From positions 186,001 through 250,000 of the forward strand of contig NZ_CAHJXR010000005.1 in NCBI RefSeq assembly GCF_903645355.1: 64,000 nt of DNA, written 5' to 3'. A program made the translations under genes and the position numbers. The notes beneath the pieces were generated by a model, which was not told where the DNA came from, did not search any database, and saw nothing but the letters and a program-made list of their open reading frames with translations. Below, in pieces: positions 17,343 to 26,086 of the stretch (the stretch's first letter is position 1; each line of letters opens with the position of its first letter). Source of the DNA: Schaalia sp. Marseille-Q2122 (GTDB lineage: Bacteria > Actinomycetota > Actinomycetes > Actinomycetales > Actinomycetaceae).

Positions 17343-18386
17343 ATGGACGCGCAGGGTTTTCATGCGCGCTTGACGCGCCACTTTGACCGTTCCGCCCACA
17401 GCTGGCAGCCTCAAGTCGCCATTTCGTCACCGCATCTGGGTATTGACTTCCACTATGGGCCGCCTGACCTTCCCTTTCATGGGGCGAGCGTGGGTAAGCT
17501 CGTCACGGCGGCCTGCATCATGCAGCAGGTAGAAAGTGGTTCTTTCACTCTTAACACCCCCGTCACCACTATCCTCTCTTCCGCAGACCTTCACGGCCTC
17601 TTTGCAGAGGGGCACCACCAGGAGGTCACCGTTGAACACCTCCTGACCCATACCTCGGGCGTGAATGACTATTTCGAGGGGCGGGCTACGGGCGGCAAAC
17701 TGAGCAAGCGCGCCCTTGATGATCTGGACCGAGCCTGGTCACCGCAGGATCTGCTCGACCACACTCGTATCAATCAACGCCCCGTTGGCAAGCCCGGAGA
17801 GCGCTTTTTCTACAGCGATACCGGTTTTGTTCTGCTCGGGCGCATCCTGGAAGAGACTAGCGGCGTGTCCTTTGAGGCCCTCGTCCACGAGCGGGTGTTT
17901 TCTCCTGCGGGGATGACGAGTGCTTTCATGCCCTACCGCTCGGCCCCTCAGCAGGGCACAAGCAGCATTGCTCCCATGTGGCTGGGAAGAACGCGAGTCG
18001 ACACTTCCCCGGCTGTGACGGTGGACTGGGCAGGGGGCGCCATTGCAGCCACTCCACGTGACTATCTTCGACTCATCCGCAGCCTCCGCAGTGGCACGCT
18101 GATGTCACGCGACTCCTGGGAGCAGATGGGAACGGTGAGGCATCGTTTCCGCATGGGTCTTGACTACGGGATGGGCGCAATGATCGTTGATTTCGCCAAA
18201 CTCTCTCCCTGGGCCAGACGCTGGCCGCGTCTGACTGGGCACTTGGGAATAAGTGCCGCACACCTCTGGCACGATCCCGTTCATGATGCTGATATCGTCA
18301 TCAACTTCGGCTCAACCGCCGCTATGCGACCGAGTTTTCGCGCCCTGTACGAGGTGGTCGGAGCCCTGCGCTCCCTCAATTCATAG
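17343..18386 (+). CDS. Serine hydrolase of the beta-lactamase/esterase (class C-like) family
   Basis: The 347-residue product has the serine beta-lactamase fold motifs: SVGK (SxxK, residues 50-53 with nucleophile Ser50), YSD (the YxN position, in FYSDTGF) and HLG in TGHLGIS (the KTG-like position). HLLTHTSGVNDYF is typical of beta-lactamase-related esterases and D-aminopeptidases. No signal peptide is seen, so it is likely cytoplasmic and not a secreted resistance enzyme. Substrate unknown. It lies 74 bp after the restriction endonuclease, but its composition resembles the core genome. Confidence 0.8.
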   Translation: MDAQGFHARLTRHFDRSAHSWQPQVAISSPHLGIDFHYGPPDLPFHGASVGKLVTAACIMQQVESGSFTLNTPVTTILSSADLHGLFAEGHHQEVTVEHLLTHTSGVNDYFEGRATGGKLSKRALDDLDRAWSPQDLLDHTRINQRPVGKPGERFFYSDTGFVLLGRILEETSGVSFEALVHERVFSPAGMTSAFMPYRSAPQQGTSSIAPMWLGRTRVDTSPAVTVDWAGGAIAATPRDYLRLIRSLRSGTLMSRDSWEQMGTVRHRFRMGLDYGMGAMIVDFAKLSPWARRWPRLTGHLGISAAHLWHDPVHDADIVINFGSTAAMRPSFRALYEVVGALRSLNS

Positions 18387-18390
18387 GGTT

Positions 18391-18415
18391 AAGGCCAGGC
18401 TTGCCTGGGGGCCTT
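18391..18415 (+). terminator. Possible terminator after the serine hydrolase
   Basis: AAGGC-CAGGC and GCCTG-GGG-GCCTT can form a 10-bp stem with a three-base bulge and a TT loop, right after the stop codon. No clear T-run follows. Confidence 0.4.
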
Positions 18416-18457
18416 CAGGAGCGGCTTTCCTTCGTAGACAGGCCATTTTCCGAGGCA

Positions 18458-18472
18458 TAGGGTGCTGGTATG
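18458..18472 (+). promoter_or_regulatory. Leaderless promoter of the VIT1/CCC1-like gene
   Basis: TAGGGT (18458-18463), six bases, then ATG at 18470; no ribosome binding site upstream. Confidence 0.45.
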
Positions 18473-19255
18473 AGTGCAGCACTTTCACCTTCGCAGCTGG
18501 CCTCGATGTCACCGGCTCAAGGTCAGCGCGCTGACCTGAGCACGAGCGCCGAGCGCGCGACCTCTGGCGAGAAGCGACGCTCTGTTGCCTCGCGCTTGAA
18601 TTGGCTACGCGCTGGCGTGTTGGGCGCCAATGACGGCATTGTGTCGATCTCTGGCTTGCTGGTGGGTGTGGCCGCCGTTGACCCCGCAAACACCACGGCG
18701 ATTGCTCTGGCAGGCGTGGCCGGTATTGTTGCTGCTTCCCTGTCGATGTCGGTGGGTGAATACGTGTCGGTGTCGACGCAGTTGGATACCGAGCAGGAGC
18801 TGGTACGCAAGCAGTGGTTAGCGCTGGCTGATAACCCTGCAGCGGAGGAAGCTCGTTTGGCCAAGCTCTGGGTCGATCGGGGCTTGAGCGAGACGACAGC
18901 GAAGGCTGTGGCCGCCGAACTTTCTGCCCATGATGCCATTGATGCGCATTTGACGACGGAACACAATATTGACCCCGACGATCTGACCAGTCCGTGGGCT
19001 GCAGCGATCTCGTCCTTTATTGCCTTCGTCATTGGCTCCCTCCTGCCTTTTATCACGATGCTTGTATCGCCGGTGGCGTGGCGTATCGGAGCGACCTTCG
19101 TTGCGGTGACGGTGGCTCTGGCACTGACCGGCTGGCTCTCGGCCTGGTTGGGGCAGGCTCCGCGCCTTAAAGCAACGGCACGCTTGGTTATTGGTGGCGG
19201 TGTGGCAATGGGCTTGACCTACTGGGTGGGCCACCTCTTTGGAGTAAATATCTAG
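18470..19255 (+). CDS. VIT1/CCC1-family metal transporter
   Basis: The 261-residue membrane protein matches the vacuolar iron transporter family: LRAGVLGANDGIVSISGLLVGVAA in the first helix, MSVGEYVSVSTQLDTEQ before the cytoplasmic metal-binding helical segment (about 105-165), then three further hydrophobic helices. Homologues move Fe2+ or Mn2+ out of the cytosol. A polar 40-residue N-terminal extension precedes helix one. The gene appears to have its own leaderless promoter and stands between the serine hydrolase and glgE. Confidence 0.88.
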   Translation: MSAALSPSQLASMSPAQGQRADLSTSAERATSGEKRRSVASRLNWLRAGVLGANDGIVSISGLLVGVAAVDPANTTAIALAGVAGIVAASLSMSVGEYVSVSTQLDTEQELVRKQWLALADNPAAEEARLAKLWVDRGLSETTAKAVAAELSAHDAIDAHLTTEHNIDPDDLTSPWAAAISSFIAFVIGSLLPFITMLVSPVAWRIGATFVAVTVALALTGWLSAWLGQAPRLKATARLVIGGGVAMGLTYWVGHLFGVNI

Positions 19256-19307
19256 CACCCTGCACACAACCGTGTGCTCTGCCCCACACCTTTGCCTCGG
19301 TCAGTAG

Positions 19308-19322
19308 TAGGCTAGTGGGGTG
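19308..19322 (+). promoter_or_regulatory. Leaderless promoter of glgE
   Basis: TAGGCT (19308-19313), six bases, then GTG at 19320; no ribosome binding site. Confidence 0.5.
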
Positions 19323-21374
19323 AGCACATTCCATATGACACGCATTCCCGCAGTTGAGCTCTTCCCCGTCGTTGAGGGAGGCCGCCTGCCCGCTAAGGCC
19401 ACTGAAGGAGAACCCTTCCCCATCCGCGCCACCGTCTTCAGGGAAGGACACGACGCCCTCGCCGCTGAGGCCGTCCTCCTCACCCCCAGCGGCGCTGTCC
19501 ACTCCCGCACGCTCATGCGTGACATTGCCAAGGGGCTGGACCGCTACGAGGCGTGGGTAATGGCGCCCACGCCCGGAGACTGGTCCTTCCGCGTGGATAC
19601 TTGGGCTGACCCCTATGCCACTTGGCGCCACGATGCGACGATCAAGATCAAGGCGGGCATCGATGTTGAGCTCATGTGCGAAGAGGGCGCGCGCCTCATG
19701 GAACGCTGCATTGCCGGGAGGGCGATTGCAAACCCCACCCAGGCTCCTGCTCCCGCCGCCCTGCGTGAGGTGCTGACGGCGGCGGCCTCGTCCTTACGCG
19801 ACCGCACCCTGACCCCCCAGCAACGCCTTTCAGCGGGCCTAGCTTCGCAGGTGAAGGCCGCCTTTGCGGCCCACCCCGTGCGTGATCTCCTGGACTCAAC
19901 CGAGGCCTACCCCCTGGACGTGGCACGCTCACGCGCACTGGCAGGCGCCTGGTATGAGATCTTCCCTCGCTCAGCCGGAGCCTTCCAAAAGCCTGACGGA
20001 ACCTGGGTGTCGGGCACCCTGCGCGGCGCAGCAGAGGACCTGCCGCGTATCGCTTCGATGGGCTTTGACGTCATTTACCTCACCCCCATCCACCCCATTG
20101 GTACCACCCACCGCAAGGGGAAAAACAATACCCTCACAGCCCGTGAAGGCGACCCAGGTTCCCCCTACGGCATTGGTTCCGCCGAGGGCGGTCATGACGC
20201 TATCCACCCTGATCTGGGCACCTTCGACGATTTTGACGCTTTTGTCGCTCGCGCGAAGGCCAATGGTATGGAGGTCGCCCTTGATCTGGCCCTCCAATGC
20301 TCCCCCGACCACCCCTGGGTCACCCAACACCCCGAATGGTTCAATGTCCGAGCCGATGGAACCATTGCCTATGCGGAAAACCCTCCCAAGAAGTATCAAG
20401 ACATTTACCCCCTGAACTTCGACAAAGACCCTGAAGGCTTAGGCGATGCTATTCGTGATGTGATCCAGGTGTGGATCGATCACGGGGTGACGATCTTCCG
20501 CGTCGATAACCCCCACACAAAGCCGCTGAATTTCTGGAAGGACACCCTCGATCACTTCCACGCCGCCCACCCCGAGGTCATCTTCCTGGCGGAGGCCTTC
20601 ACCCGTCCAGCCATGATGCGCACGCTGGGGGCAATTGGTTTTGACCAGTCCTACACCTATTTCACCTGGCGGGTCGACAAGGACGAGATCATCGACTACC
20701 TCACCGAGGTTTCCACCCAGACCGCCCACCTTATGCGCCCGGCTTTCTGGCCGACCACGCACGACATTTTGACCCCTCAGATGTGGACGGGTGGAACGGC
20801 GATCTTTGCGCTGCGAGCAATCCTGGCGGCCACGTCCTCACCCACCTGGGGTATCTATTCTGGCTATGAGTTTGTCGAGAATGAGCCTCGCCCCGGCTTT
20901 GAAGAGCAGAACAATAACGAAAAGTACGAGTACCGCCCACGCGTATGGGAAGAAGCCGAGGCGACGGGTATTCCTCAGCTCTTCACCCTGCTCAATGCCG
21001 CGCGGGCGAAGCACCCGGCCCTGCGGCAGTTGCATCAGATTCGTTTCCACCACACCGACCACCCTGAAATTTTGTGCTTCTCCCGCCAAGTTGATGGACG
21101 TTTTACCACCTCGGGTGAGACAGATACGGTCATCACCGTCTTGTCGTTGAATCCTCACGACACCGTCGAGGGCACGATTGAACTTGATTTGAGTGAAATG
21201 GGCGTCGGAGAATCCGGCGGTCACGGGGATCACCTTGTTGACCTGGTTGATGAACTGGACGGACGCCACTACACCTGGGGCACAAAGAACTGGGTCCGTT
21301 TGTCGCCCTGGACTCGCCTGGGGCATATCATGGCAGTAGTGCCGTCCCGCACGCATTCCACCTGGGAGGATTAA
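19320..21374 (+). CDS. glgE: Alpha-1,4-glucan:maltose-1-phosphate maltosyltransferase GlgE
   Basis: GlgE extends alpha-1,4-glucans using maltose-1-phosphate, the key step of the actinobacterial GlgE route. The 684-residue GH13_3 protein has a helical and beta-sandwich N-terminal part (about 1-200), then the barrel with Asp396 as nucleophile (IFRVDNPHTKP) and Glu425 as acid/base (FLAEAFTRP), plus WPTTHDIL. These positions lie within two residues of those I recall for Streptomyces GlgE. The start is an apparently leaderless GTG. glgB follows three bases after the stop. No trehalose synthase or maltokinase gene is in the window to supply maltose-1-phosphate. Confidence 0.95.
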   Translation: MSTFHMTRIPAVELFPVVEGGRLPAKATEGEPFPIRATVFREGHDALAAEAVLLTPSGAVHSRTLMRDIAKGLDRYEAWVMAPTPGDWSFRVDTWADPYATWRHDATIKIKAGIDVELMCEEGARLMERCIAGRAIANPTQAPAPAALREVLTAAASSLRDRTLTPQQRLSAGLASQVKAAFAAHPVRDLLDSTEAYPLDVARSRALAGAWYEIFPRSAGAFQKPDGTWVSGTLRGAAEDLPRIASMGFDVIYLTPIHPIGTTHRKGKNNTLTAREGDPGSPYGIGSAEGGHDAIHPDLGTFDDFDAFVARAKANGMEVALDLALQCSPDHPWVTQHPEWFNVRADGTIAYAENPPKKYQDIYPLNFDKDPEGLGDAIRDVIQVWIDHGVTIFRVDNPHTKPLNFWKDTLDHFHAAHPEVIFLAEAFTRPAMMRTLGAIGFDQSYTYFTWRVDKDEIIDYLTEVSTQTAHLMRPAFWPTTHDILTPQMWTGGTAIFALRAILAATSSPTWGIYSGYEFVENEPRPGFEEQNNNEKYEYRPRVWEEAEATGIPQLFTLLNAARAKHPALRQLHQIRFHHTDHPEILCFSRQVDGRFTTSGETDTVITVLSLNPHDTVEGTIELDLSEMGVGESGGHGDHLVDLVDELDGRHYTWGTKNWVRLSPWTRLGHIMAVVPSRTHSTWED

Positions 21375-21377
21375 CCG

Positions 21378-23561
21378 ATGGAGCTGACACCAATTACCGT
21401 GGATACGTCCCTGCTTGACGCCGTTGCCGCAGGCCACCACTACATGCCGCATGCCGTGCTGGGCGCCCATCTGGGCGAAGACAGCGTCACGATCCGCAGC
21501 GTTCATCATCTGGCTGATGCCGTCGAGATCGTCACCACTGAGGGTTCCTTCCCTGCCGTTCACGAGCGCTCGGGTGTGTGGGTGGCGGTACTGCCCCTGA
21601 CAGTCATCCCCGACTATCGCGTGCGCGTCACCTACGGGGATCACACCACCGAGGTGGACGACCCTTATCGTTTCCTGCCCACCCTGGGTGAGATGGACAC
21701 CTACCTCATTTCTGAGGGCCGCCACGAGGACCTGTGGAAGGTCCTGGGTGCGCGCATCATGCGTTTCGAGGGTGAGCTTGGGCCTGTCGAGGGCGTCGCC
21801 TTCGCCGTGTGGGCCCCCAACGCGCGGGCTGTGCGCGTGGTGGGTGACTTTAACTTCTGGGATGGCACCGCGACCGCCATGCGTTCCCTGGGTGCTTCGG
21901 GCGTGTGGGAGTTGTTCGTGCCGGGCGTGAAGGTGGGTGCCCGCTATAAGTTCGAGATCCAGGGGCCTGGCGGTAACTGGTTCCAAAAGGCTGACCCGAT
22001 GGCTCGCGCCACGGAGATTCCCCCGGCGACGGCCTCGGTGGTCACTGATCGTTTCCATGAGTGGGAAGACGATGAGTGGATGGCCAAGCGCGCAGCCACC
22101 AACCCCCACGAGGGCCCGATGTCGATCTACGAGGTTCACGTGGGCTCGTGGCGTCAGGGGCTGGGATACCGCGAACTCGCTGACGAGCTGGTGCCCTATG
22201 TGACGAAGATGGGCTTTACGCACGTGGAGTTCATGCCCGTTGCCGAGCACCCCTTCGGTGGTTCCTGGGGCTACCAGGTGACCTCCTACTATGCGCCAAC
22301 CTCACGCTATGGCACCCCTGATGACTTCCGCTACCTGGTGGATCGCCTGCACCAGGCGGGCATTGGCGTCATCTTGGACTGGGTGCCCGCTCACTTCCCC
22401 AAGGACGATTGGGCGCTGGCTCGTTTTGATGGCACTGCCCTGTATGAGGATCCGGACCCGCTGCGCGGCGAGCACCCTGACTGGGGCACCTATGTCTTTA
22501 ACTTCGGTCGGCGCGAGGTGCGTAACTTCCTGGTGGCCAATGCCCTGTACTGGCTGGAAGAGTTCCACATTGATGGCCTACGTGTGGATGCGGTGGCCTC
22601 AATGCTCTACCTCGACTACTCGCGTAATGACGGCCAGTGGCGCCCCAACCAATTTGGTGGACGCGAGAATCTGGAAGCCATTGAGTTCATCCAGGAAGCC
22701 AACGCGACCGCCTACCGCGCCCACCCTGGCATCATGATGATCGCGGAGGAATCCACCGCATGGCCGGGCGTCACGGCACCAACCTCGGGTGGCGGCCTGG
22801 GCTTTGGGATGAAGTGGAATATGGGGTGGATGAATGACACCCTGCGCTACATGCAAGAAGACCCGGTGAATCGTCGCTGGCATCATGGAGAGCTGACCTT
22901 CTCGCTGGTCTACGCTTTCTCGGAGAACTTCGTCCTGCCCTTGTCTCATGACGAGGTTGTGCACGGCAAGGGCTCGCTGATCAATAAGATGCCGGGCGAT
23001 AAGTGGCAGCGCATGGCTGGCTTGCGCGCCCTCTTTGCCTACCAGTGGTCCCACCCTGGCAAGCAGCTACTCTTCATGGGTCAGGAGATCGCTCAGGAGG
23101 TGGAGTGGCAGGAGGCCTACGGCCTGGACTGGTGGCTGCTTGACCAGCCCGATCACGCGGGCCTGAACCGCCTGGTGGCTGCGTTGAATAAGGTCTACAC
23201 CTCCTCTCCTGCCCTGTGGGATGACGACTACACGGGCTTTGAGTGGATTGATGCCTCTGACGGGGACCACAATGTCATCTCTTACCTGCGTAAGGGCGCA
23301 GTGGAGGGTGGCGAGCAGGATGTGCTCGTGTGCGTGGCAAACTTTGCGGGCAACCCCCACGAGGGCTACCGCGTGGGCCTGCCCTTTGGGGGCGAGTGGG
23401 AGGAAGTCCTCAACACCGACGATGTGGCCTTTGGTGGTTCGGGTGTGACCAATGTGGGCACCATCTACGCCGAGCATATCGGCTGGAATGGGCGCGCTCA
23501 CTCGGTGGAGTTGCGCGTACCGCCGCTGGGCGCCGTGTGGCTGCGTCCCAAGCGAGGCTAA
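21378..23561 (+). CDS. glgB: 1,4-alpha-glucan branching enzyme GlgB
   Basis: GlgB introduces alpha-1,6 branches in the glucan made by GlgE. The 727-residue protein has two N-terminal beta domains (about 1-100 and 105-210, CBM48-like), the GH13 barrel and a C-terminal beta domain. Asp404 ([10 protein letters not shown]) is the nucleophile, Glu457 (MIAEEST) the acid/base, and [15 protein letters not shown] holds the third catalytic Asp; the first two are one residue from E. coli numbering as I recall it. GGAGGATTAACCG precedes the ATG. It is cotranscribed with glgE and followed by a hairpin. Confidence 0.96.
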   Translation: MELTPITVDTSLLDAVAAGHHYMPHAVLGAHLGEDSVTIRSVHHLADAVEIVTTEGSFPAVHERSGVWVAVLPLTVIPDYRVRVTYGDHTTEVDDPYRFLPTLGEMDTYLISEGRHEDLWKVLGARIMRFEGELGPVEGVAFAVWAPNARAVRVVGDFNFWDGTATAMRSLGASGVWELFVPGVKVGARYKFEIQGPGGNWFQKADPMARATEIPPATASVVTDRFHEWEDDEWMAKRAATNPHEGPMSIYEVHVGSWRQGLGYRELADELVPYVTKMGFTHVEFMPVAEHPFGGSWGYQVTSYYAPTSRYGTPDDFRYLVDRLHQAGIGVILDWVPAHFPKDDWALARFDGTALYEDPDPLRGEHPDWGTYVFNFGRREVRNFLVANALYWLEEFHIDGLRVDAVASMLYLDYSRNDGQWRPNQFGGRENLEAIEFIQEANATAYRAHPGIMMIAEESTAWPGVTAPTSGGGLGFGMKWNMGWMNDTLRYMQEDPVNRRWHHGELTFSLVYAFSENFVLPLSHDEVVHGKGSLINKMPGDKWQRMAGLRALFAYQWSHPGKQLLFMGQEIAQEVEWQEAYGLDWWLLDQPDHAGLNRLVAALNKVYTSSPALWDDDYTGFEWIDASDGDHNVISYLRKGAVEGGEQDVLVCVANFAGNPHEGYRVGLPFGGEWEEVLNTDDVAFGGSGVTNVGTIYAEHIGWNGRAHSVELRVPPLGAVWLRPKRG

Positions 23562-23597
23562 TGTTCCTCGCTCTTTTGGCGGGTGACTGATCGTCGT

Positions 23598-23631
23598 GGG
23601 CGGGTGCGATTCTGAGCGGACGTACCCGCCC
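23598..23631 (+). terminator. Terminator after glgB
   Basis: Eight-bp GC-rich arms (GGGCGGGT and ACCCGCCC) with an 18-base loop are followed by a T-rich stretch. That T-rich stretch also contains the TATTCT -10 of the next gene. Confidence 0.5.
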
Positions 23632-23636
23632 TCGCT

Positions 23637-23652
23637 TATTCTTGGGGCTATG
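23637..23652 (+). promoter_or_regulatory. Leaderless promoter of the DUF1877 gene
   Basis: TATTCT (23637-23642), seven bases, then ATG at 23650, with no ribosome binding site. Confidence 0.45.
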
Positions 23653-24156
23653 GGTTTACGAGCAAATTATTGCCTGGTCACTGATGATGAGGCGCGCGCC
23701 CTGGTCAAAGCCGCTGGAGAAGGCGAGGAAGCCTTTGGCGAGCTTGCTGAACAGCTGCTTGAAGCATCTGAACTGGGCCTCGACATTGACAAGATGTGGG
23801 ACATCCTGCACTTTATTCTGACGGGCGTTGCCTCTGATGAACCACCAGAGGATGACGCGCTGAGTGAGTCGATCGTCGGCGTTGATGCCTTCGATATTGA
23901 CGATTATGCCGCCTTGACCGAGGCCGTCCGCGTGCCCGATATTGCGGCTGCACTTGAAGCGCTCGATTGTGAGGCCGCGATGGCGGGCTTTTCGATGCGG
24001 GCGGGCGCAGAGGCTGAACTCTACCCCGATGTGTGGGATGACGAGGACGAGTGGGATGACCTCCAAGAGGAGATCAGGAGTTGCCTTGCTGCCATGCGGG
24101 CGTTCTACACGGCTGCGGTGGCCTCGGGACAGCATGTCCTCGTGACCATCTGGTAG
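23650..24156 (+). CDS. DUF1877 (YfbM-like) family protein
   Basis: The 168-residue protein matches YfbM-like DUF1877 proteins in order and motif: MGLRANYCLV at the start, LDIDKMWDILHFILTG in the middle, then DPLS-like and ELYPDVWDD segments. It is strongly acidic and lacks membrane helices. The function of this family is unknown. The open frame reaches 23596, but the ATG at 23650 gives the family N-terminus and sits at leaderless distance from TATTCT. Confidence 0.85.
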   Translation: MGLRANYCLVTDDEARALVKAAGEGEEAFGELAEQLLEASELGLDIDKMWDILHFILTGVASDEPPEDDALSESIVGVDAFDIDDYAALTEAVRVPDIAAALEALDCEAAMAGFSMRAGAEAELYPDVWDDEDEWDDLQEEIRSCLAAMRAFYTAAVASGQHVLVTIW

Positions 24157-24237
24157 GTGCCATCTGCTAAGCACTGGCTGGTAAGCGCTGGCTGCTAGGC
24201 GTCAGGTCCAAGCAGAGCCTCAGACCTTTTCAGTGCG

Positions 24238-24269
24238 CCCCAGCCTCGCTGTCCGATGAGGGGCTGGGG
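24238..24269 (+). terminator. Terminator after the DUF1877 gene
   Basis: Eight-bp arms CCCCAGCC and GGCTGGGG with a 16-base loop, then TTGCGTTT. Upstream, 24170-24200 holds two copies of a 14-bp repeat ending in CTGGCTG. Confidence 0.6.
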
Positions 24270-24320
24270 TTGCGTTTACTGTGAACGCTCTTCGCTGCCT
24301 ATCAACGCTGGTCAGGGCTT

Positions 24321-24331
24321 CCCCCCCCCCC
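24321..24331. repeat. Homopolymer tract of eleven C
   Basis: Eleven consecutive C lie in the promoter region of the ABC-transporter operon, about 10-25 bases upstream of an AT-rich -10-like stretch (TATGTAATAT near 24341-24350). Length changes by slippage could alter promoter spacing; this is inference. Confidence 0.8.
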
Positions 24332-24398
24332 ACGGAAAAGTATGTAATATTTGAATATCCGCTTACTGTGACACATCGGGACGCGAAGGAGCACCCCC

Positions 24399-25433
24399 AT
24401 GGCACTATCTCTTCGGCATATTGGTCTTGGCCTGACAGGGGTCCTCATTGTTGGCGCTCTGGGCGCCACGCTCGGAGCCCTCACCTTTGCTCCCCCAGTT
24501 CCCAGTTCCTTGAGCACGCCCCCTTCCATTACCTCAGCAGCTGTGAGCAGTCGCTCCTTCGTTGATGAACGCACCGTGACTATCACTCTCAAGATCAAAG
24601 AAGCCGATGCTGCCGTTACTCCACGAGCCGGACGTGTCACAGCGCTGAATGTTACCCCTGGTAGCGAGCTCACCTCCGGCTCTCCTATGCTCAGCCTTGA
24701 CGGTCATCGCATTATCGCTCTTCATACTGCAACGCCTCTCTATCGCGAAATCAATGACGAGGCAGTCGGCACCGATATTGAAGCTCTTCAAAACGAACTC
24801 GTTAACCTTGGTTACGACATTGCTGTCACCGGCCGCGGCAGTTGGGGCACACGTTATGCTCTAGCTGACCTGCTCGACATTGATGACGGTAATGGCGGTG
24901 TGCCCGCCTCGATCCCCCACGACCTTATCTTCTGGCTGCCTGCCCAGAAGGTCAACGTTAAGGCTGTCAACGCACACCTGGGCGACGTGCTAGAACCCAA
25001 CGCTGAGCTGGTGACGCTCACAGGCGGGGCGAGTAGCGGCTTCATTACCCTGCCACCGGGAGCTGTTGACGGCTCGCGCGTCCTTAAAGTCAGCGGCAAG
25101 GACTACCCCGTTCCTGACACCGGCATTATCGAAGATCAAGCTCTCCTCCAGGCCATCGTTGCTTCTGAGGCCTACACCTTTGGCCAGATGCAACAGCAAG
25201 GCAAGGAGGACGCGGTGCTGTCTTTACCGTGGAAGCTCGCTGAGCCCATTGACGTGCAGGCTGTGCCTGCTGCGGCTCTCTTTGATGTCACGCCTGAGAC
25301 GGCATGTGTCTCCAGTGGGGGAAAGATCCTACCTGTGACGATCATTGCCTCTGAACTGGGACAAAGTTTCATCACCACCGCCGAGCCTCTGACCGAGGTT
25401 GACCTGCAGGTGGAGGGCCTGAAATGTCCGTGA
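24399..25433 (+). CDS. Membrane-fusion-like protein with peptidoglycan-binding-type segment
   Basis: The 344-residue product has one N-terminal hydrophobic helix (about 9-30) followed by an outer-facing region. Residues about 65-110 look like the lipoyl/hairpin part of membrane fusion proteins (PRAGRVTALNVTPGSELTSG), and about 115-145 resemble a peptidoglycan-binding-1 helix set (VGTDIEALQNELVNLGYD). AAGGAG precedes the ATG. It overlaps the ATPase gene by ten bases. With the ATPase and permease it forms a MacAB-like export unit adapted to a Gram-positive wall. The substrate is unknown. Confidence 0.72.
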   Translation: MALSLRHIGLGLTGVLIVGALGATLGALTFAPPVPSSLSTPPSITSAAVSSRSFVDERTVTITLKIKEADAAVTPRAGRVTALNVTPGSELTSGSPMLSLDGHRIIALHTATPLYREINDEAVGTDIEALQNELVNLGYDIAVTGRGSWGTRYALADLLDIDDGNGGVPASIPHDLIFWLPAQKVNVKAVNAHLGDVLEPNAELVTLTGGASSGFITLPPGAVDGSRVLKVSGKDYPVPDTGIIEDQALLQAIVASEAYTFGQMQQQGKEDAVLSLPWKLAEPIDVQAVPAAALFDVTPETACVSSGGKILPVTIIASELGQSFITTAEPLTEVDLQVEGLKCP

Positions 25434-26086
25434 TTCTGCGCGATCTTGGACACCGTTTCCCCGGTGGCCCGTGGCTGTTTCGCACGGTGAACGCCCAGGT
25501 CGTGCCAGGTGACGTGACAGCGTTGATTGGCCCGTCGGGTTCGGGGAAGTCAACGATGCTGGCCATTATTGCTGGGTGGATTGGCGCTGCCGAGGGCGCA
25601 GTGGAGATTGCCCCGCGCGCGGATGGCTCTCCGGCAAGACTCAACTGGGTGTTCCAGAATCCTCATGGCGTGCCGCGCCGCAGCGCCATCGATCATGTGA
25701 TGGTTCCTCTCTTTGCGCGCGGTTTTACTATTCCCCAAGCGCAGGAGGCCGCGCAGGCCCTCATGGAAGACTTTGCGCTCAGCCATGTCGCAGACAGACC
25801 TTTTGCTACCCTCTCAGGCGGTGAGGGCCAGCGTCTCATGCTTGCTCGCGCTCTTGCTGCAGCTCCTGATGTGCTCCTCGTTGATGAGCCCACTGCCCAG
25901 CTTGACCAGCGCACCGCACACCAGGTCGCAGGAACCTTGACTGCCCTGCAAAGCCGTGGCGTGGCGGTCATTATTGCCACTCACGACCCCTCGGTGCGCG
26001 ATCAGTGTTCCTCGGTCATTGATTTGGCCGACTTCGTCTCCTTCGATGATGACGAGGGCATTACAGCAGCGGAGGTGGGAGCGTGA
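25424..26086 (+). CDS. ABC transporter ATP-binding protein
   Basis: The 220-residue ATPase shows Walker A (GPSGSGKST, about residues 36-44), the Q-loop region, the signature LSGGEGQRLMLARAL, Walker B (VLLVDEPTAQLD) and the H-loop (IIATHDPSV). It belongs to the LolD/MacB-type group used with FtsX-like permeases. Its start lies inside the preceding gene, and its stop overlaps the permease start (GTGA), so the three are coupled. Confidence 0.92.
   Translation: MSVILRDLGHRFPGGPWLFRTVNAQVVPGDVTALIGPSGSGKSTMLAIIAGWIGAAEGAVEIAPRADGSPARLNWVFQNPHGVPRRSAIDHVMVPLFARGFTIPQAQEAAQALMEDFALSHVADRPFATLSGGEGQRLMLARALAAAPDVLLVDEPTAQLDQRTAHQVAGTLTALQSRGVAVIIATHDPSVRDQCSSVIDLADFVSFDDDEGITAAEVGA

Noticed and set aside
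17343-18386. Secreted beta-lactamase conferring resistance
   Set aside because: No signal peptide, and the motifs fit the broad esterase/peptidase group as well as they fit lactamases.
20838-22250. Open frame opposite the glgE-glgB junction (470 codons)
   Set aside because: Spans two real genes on the other strand and has no recognisable domain.
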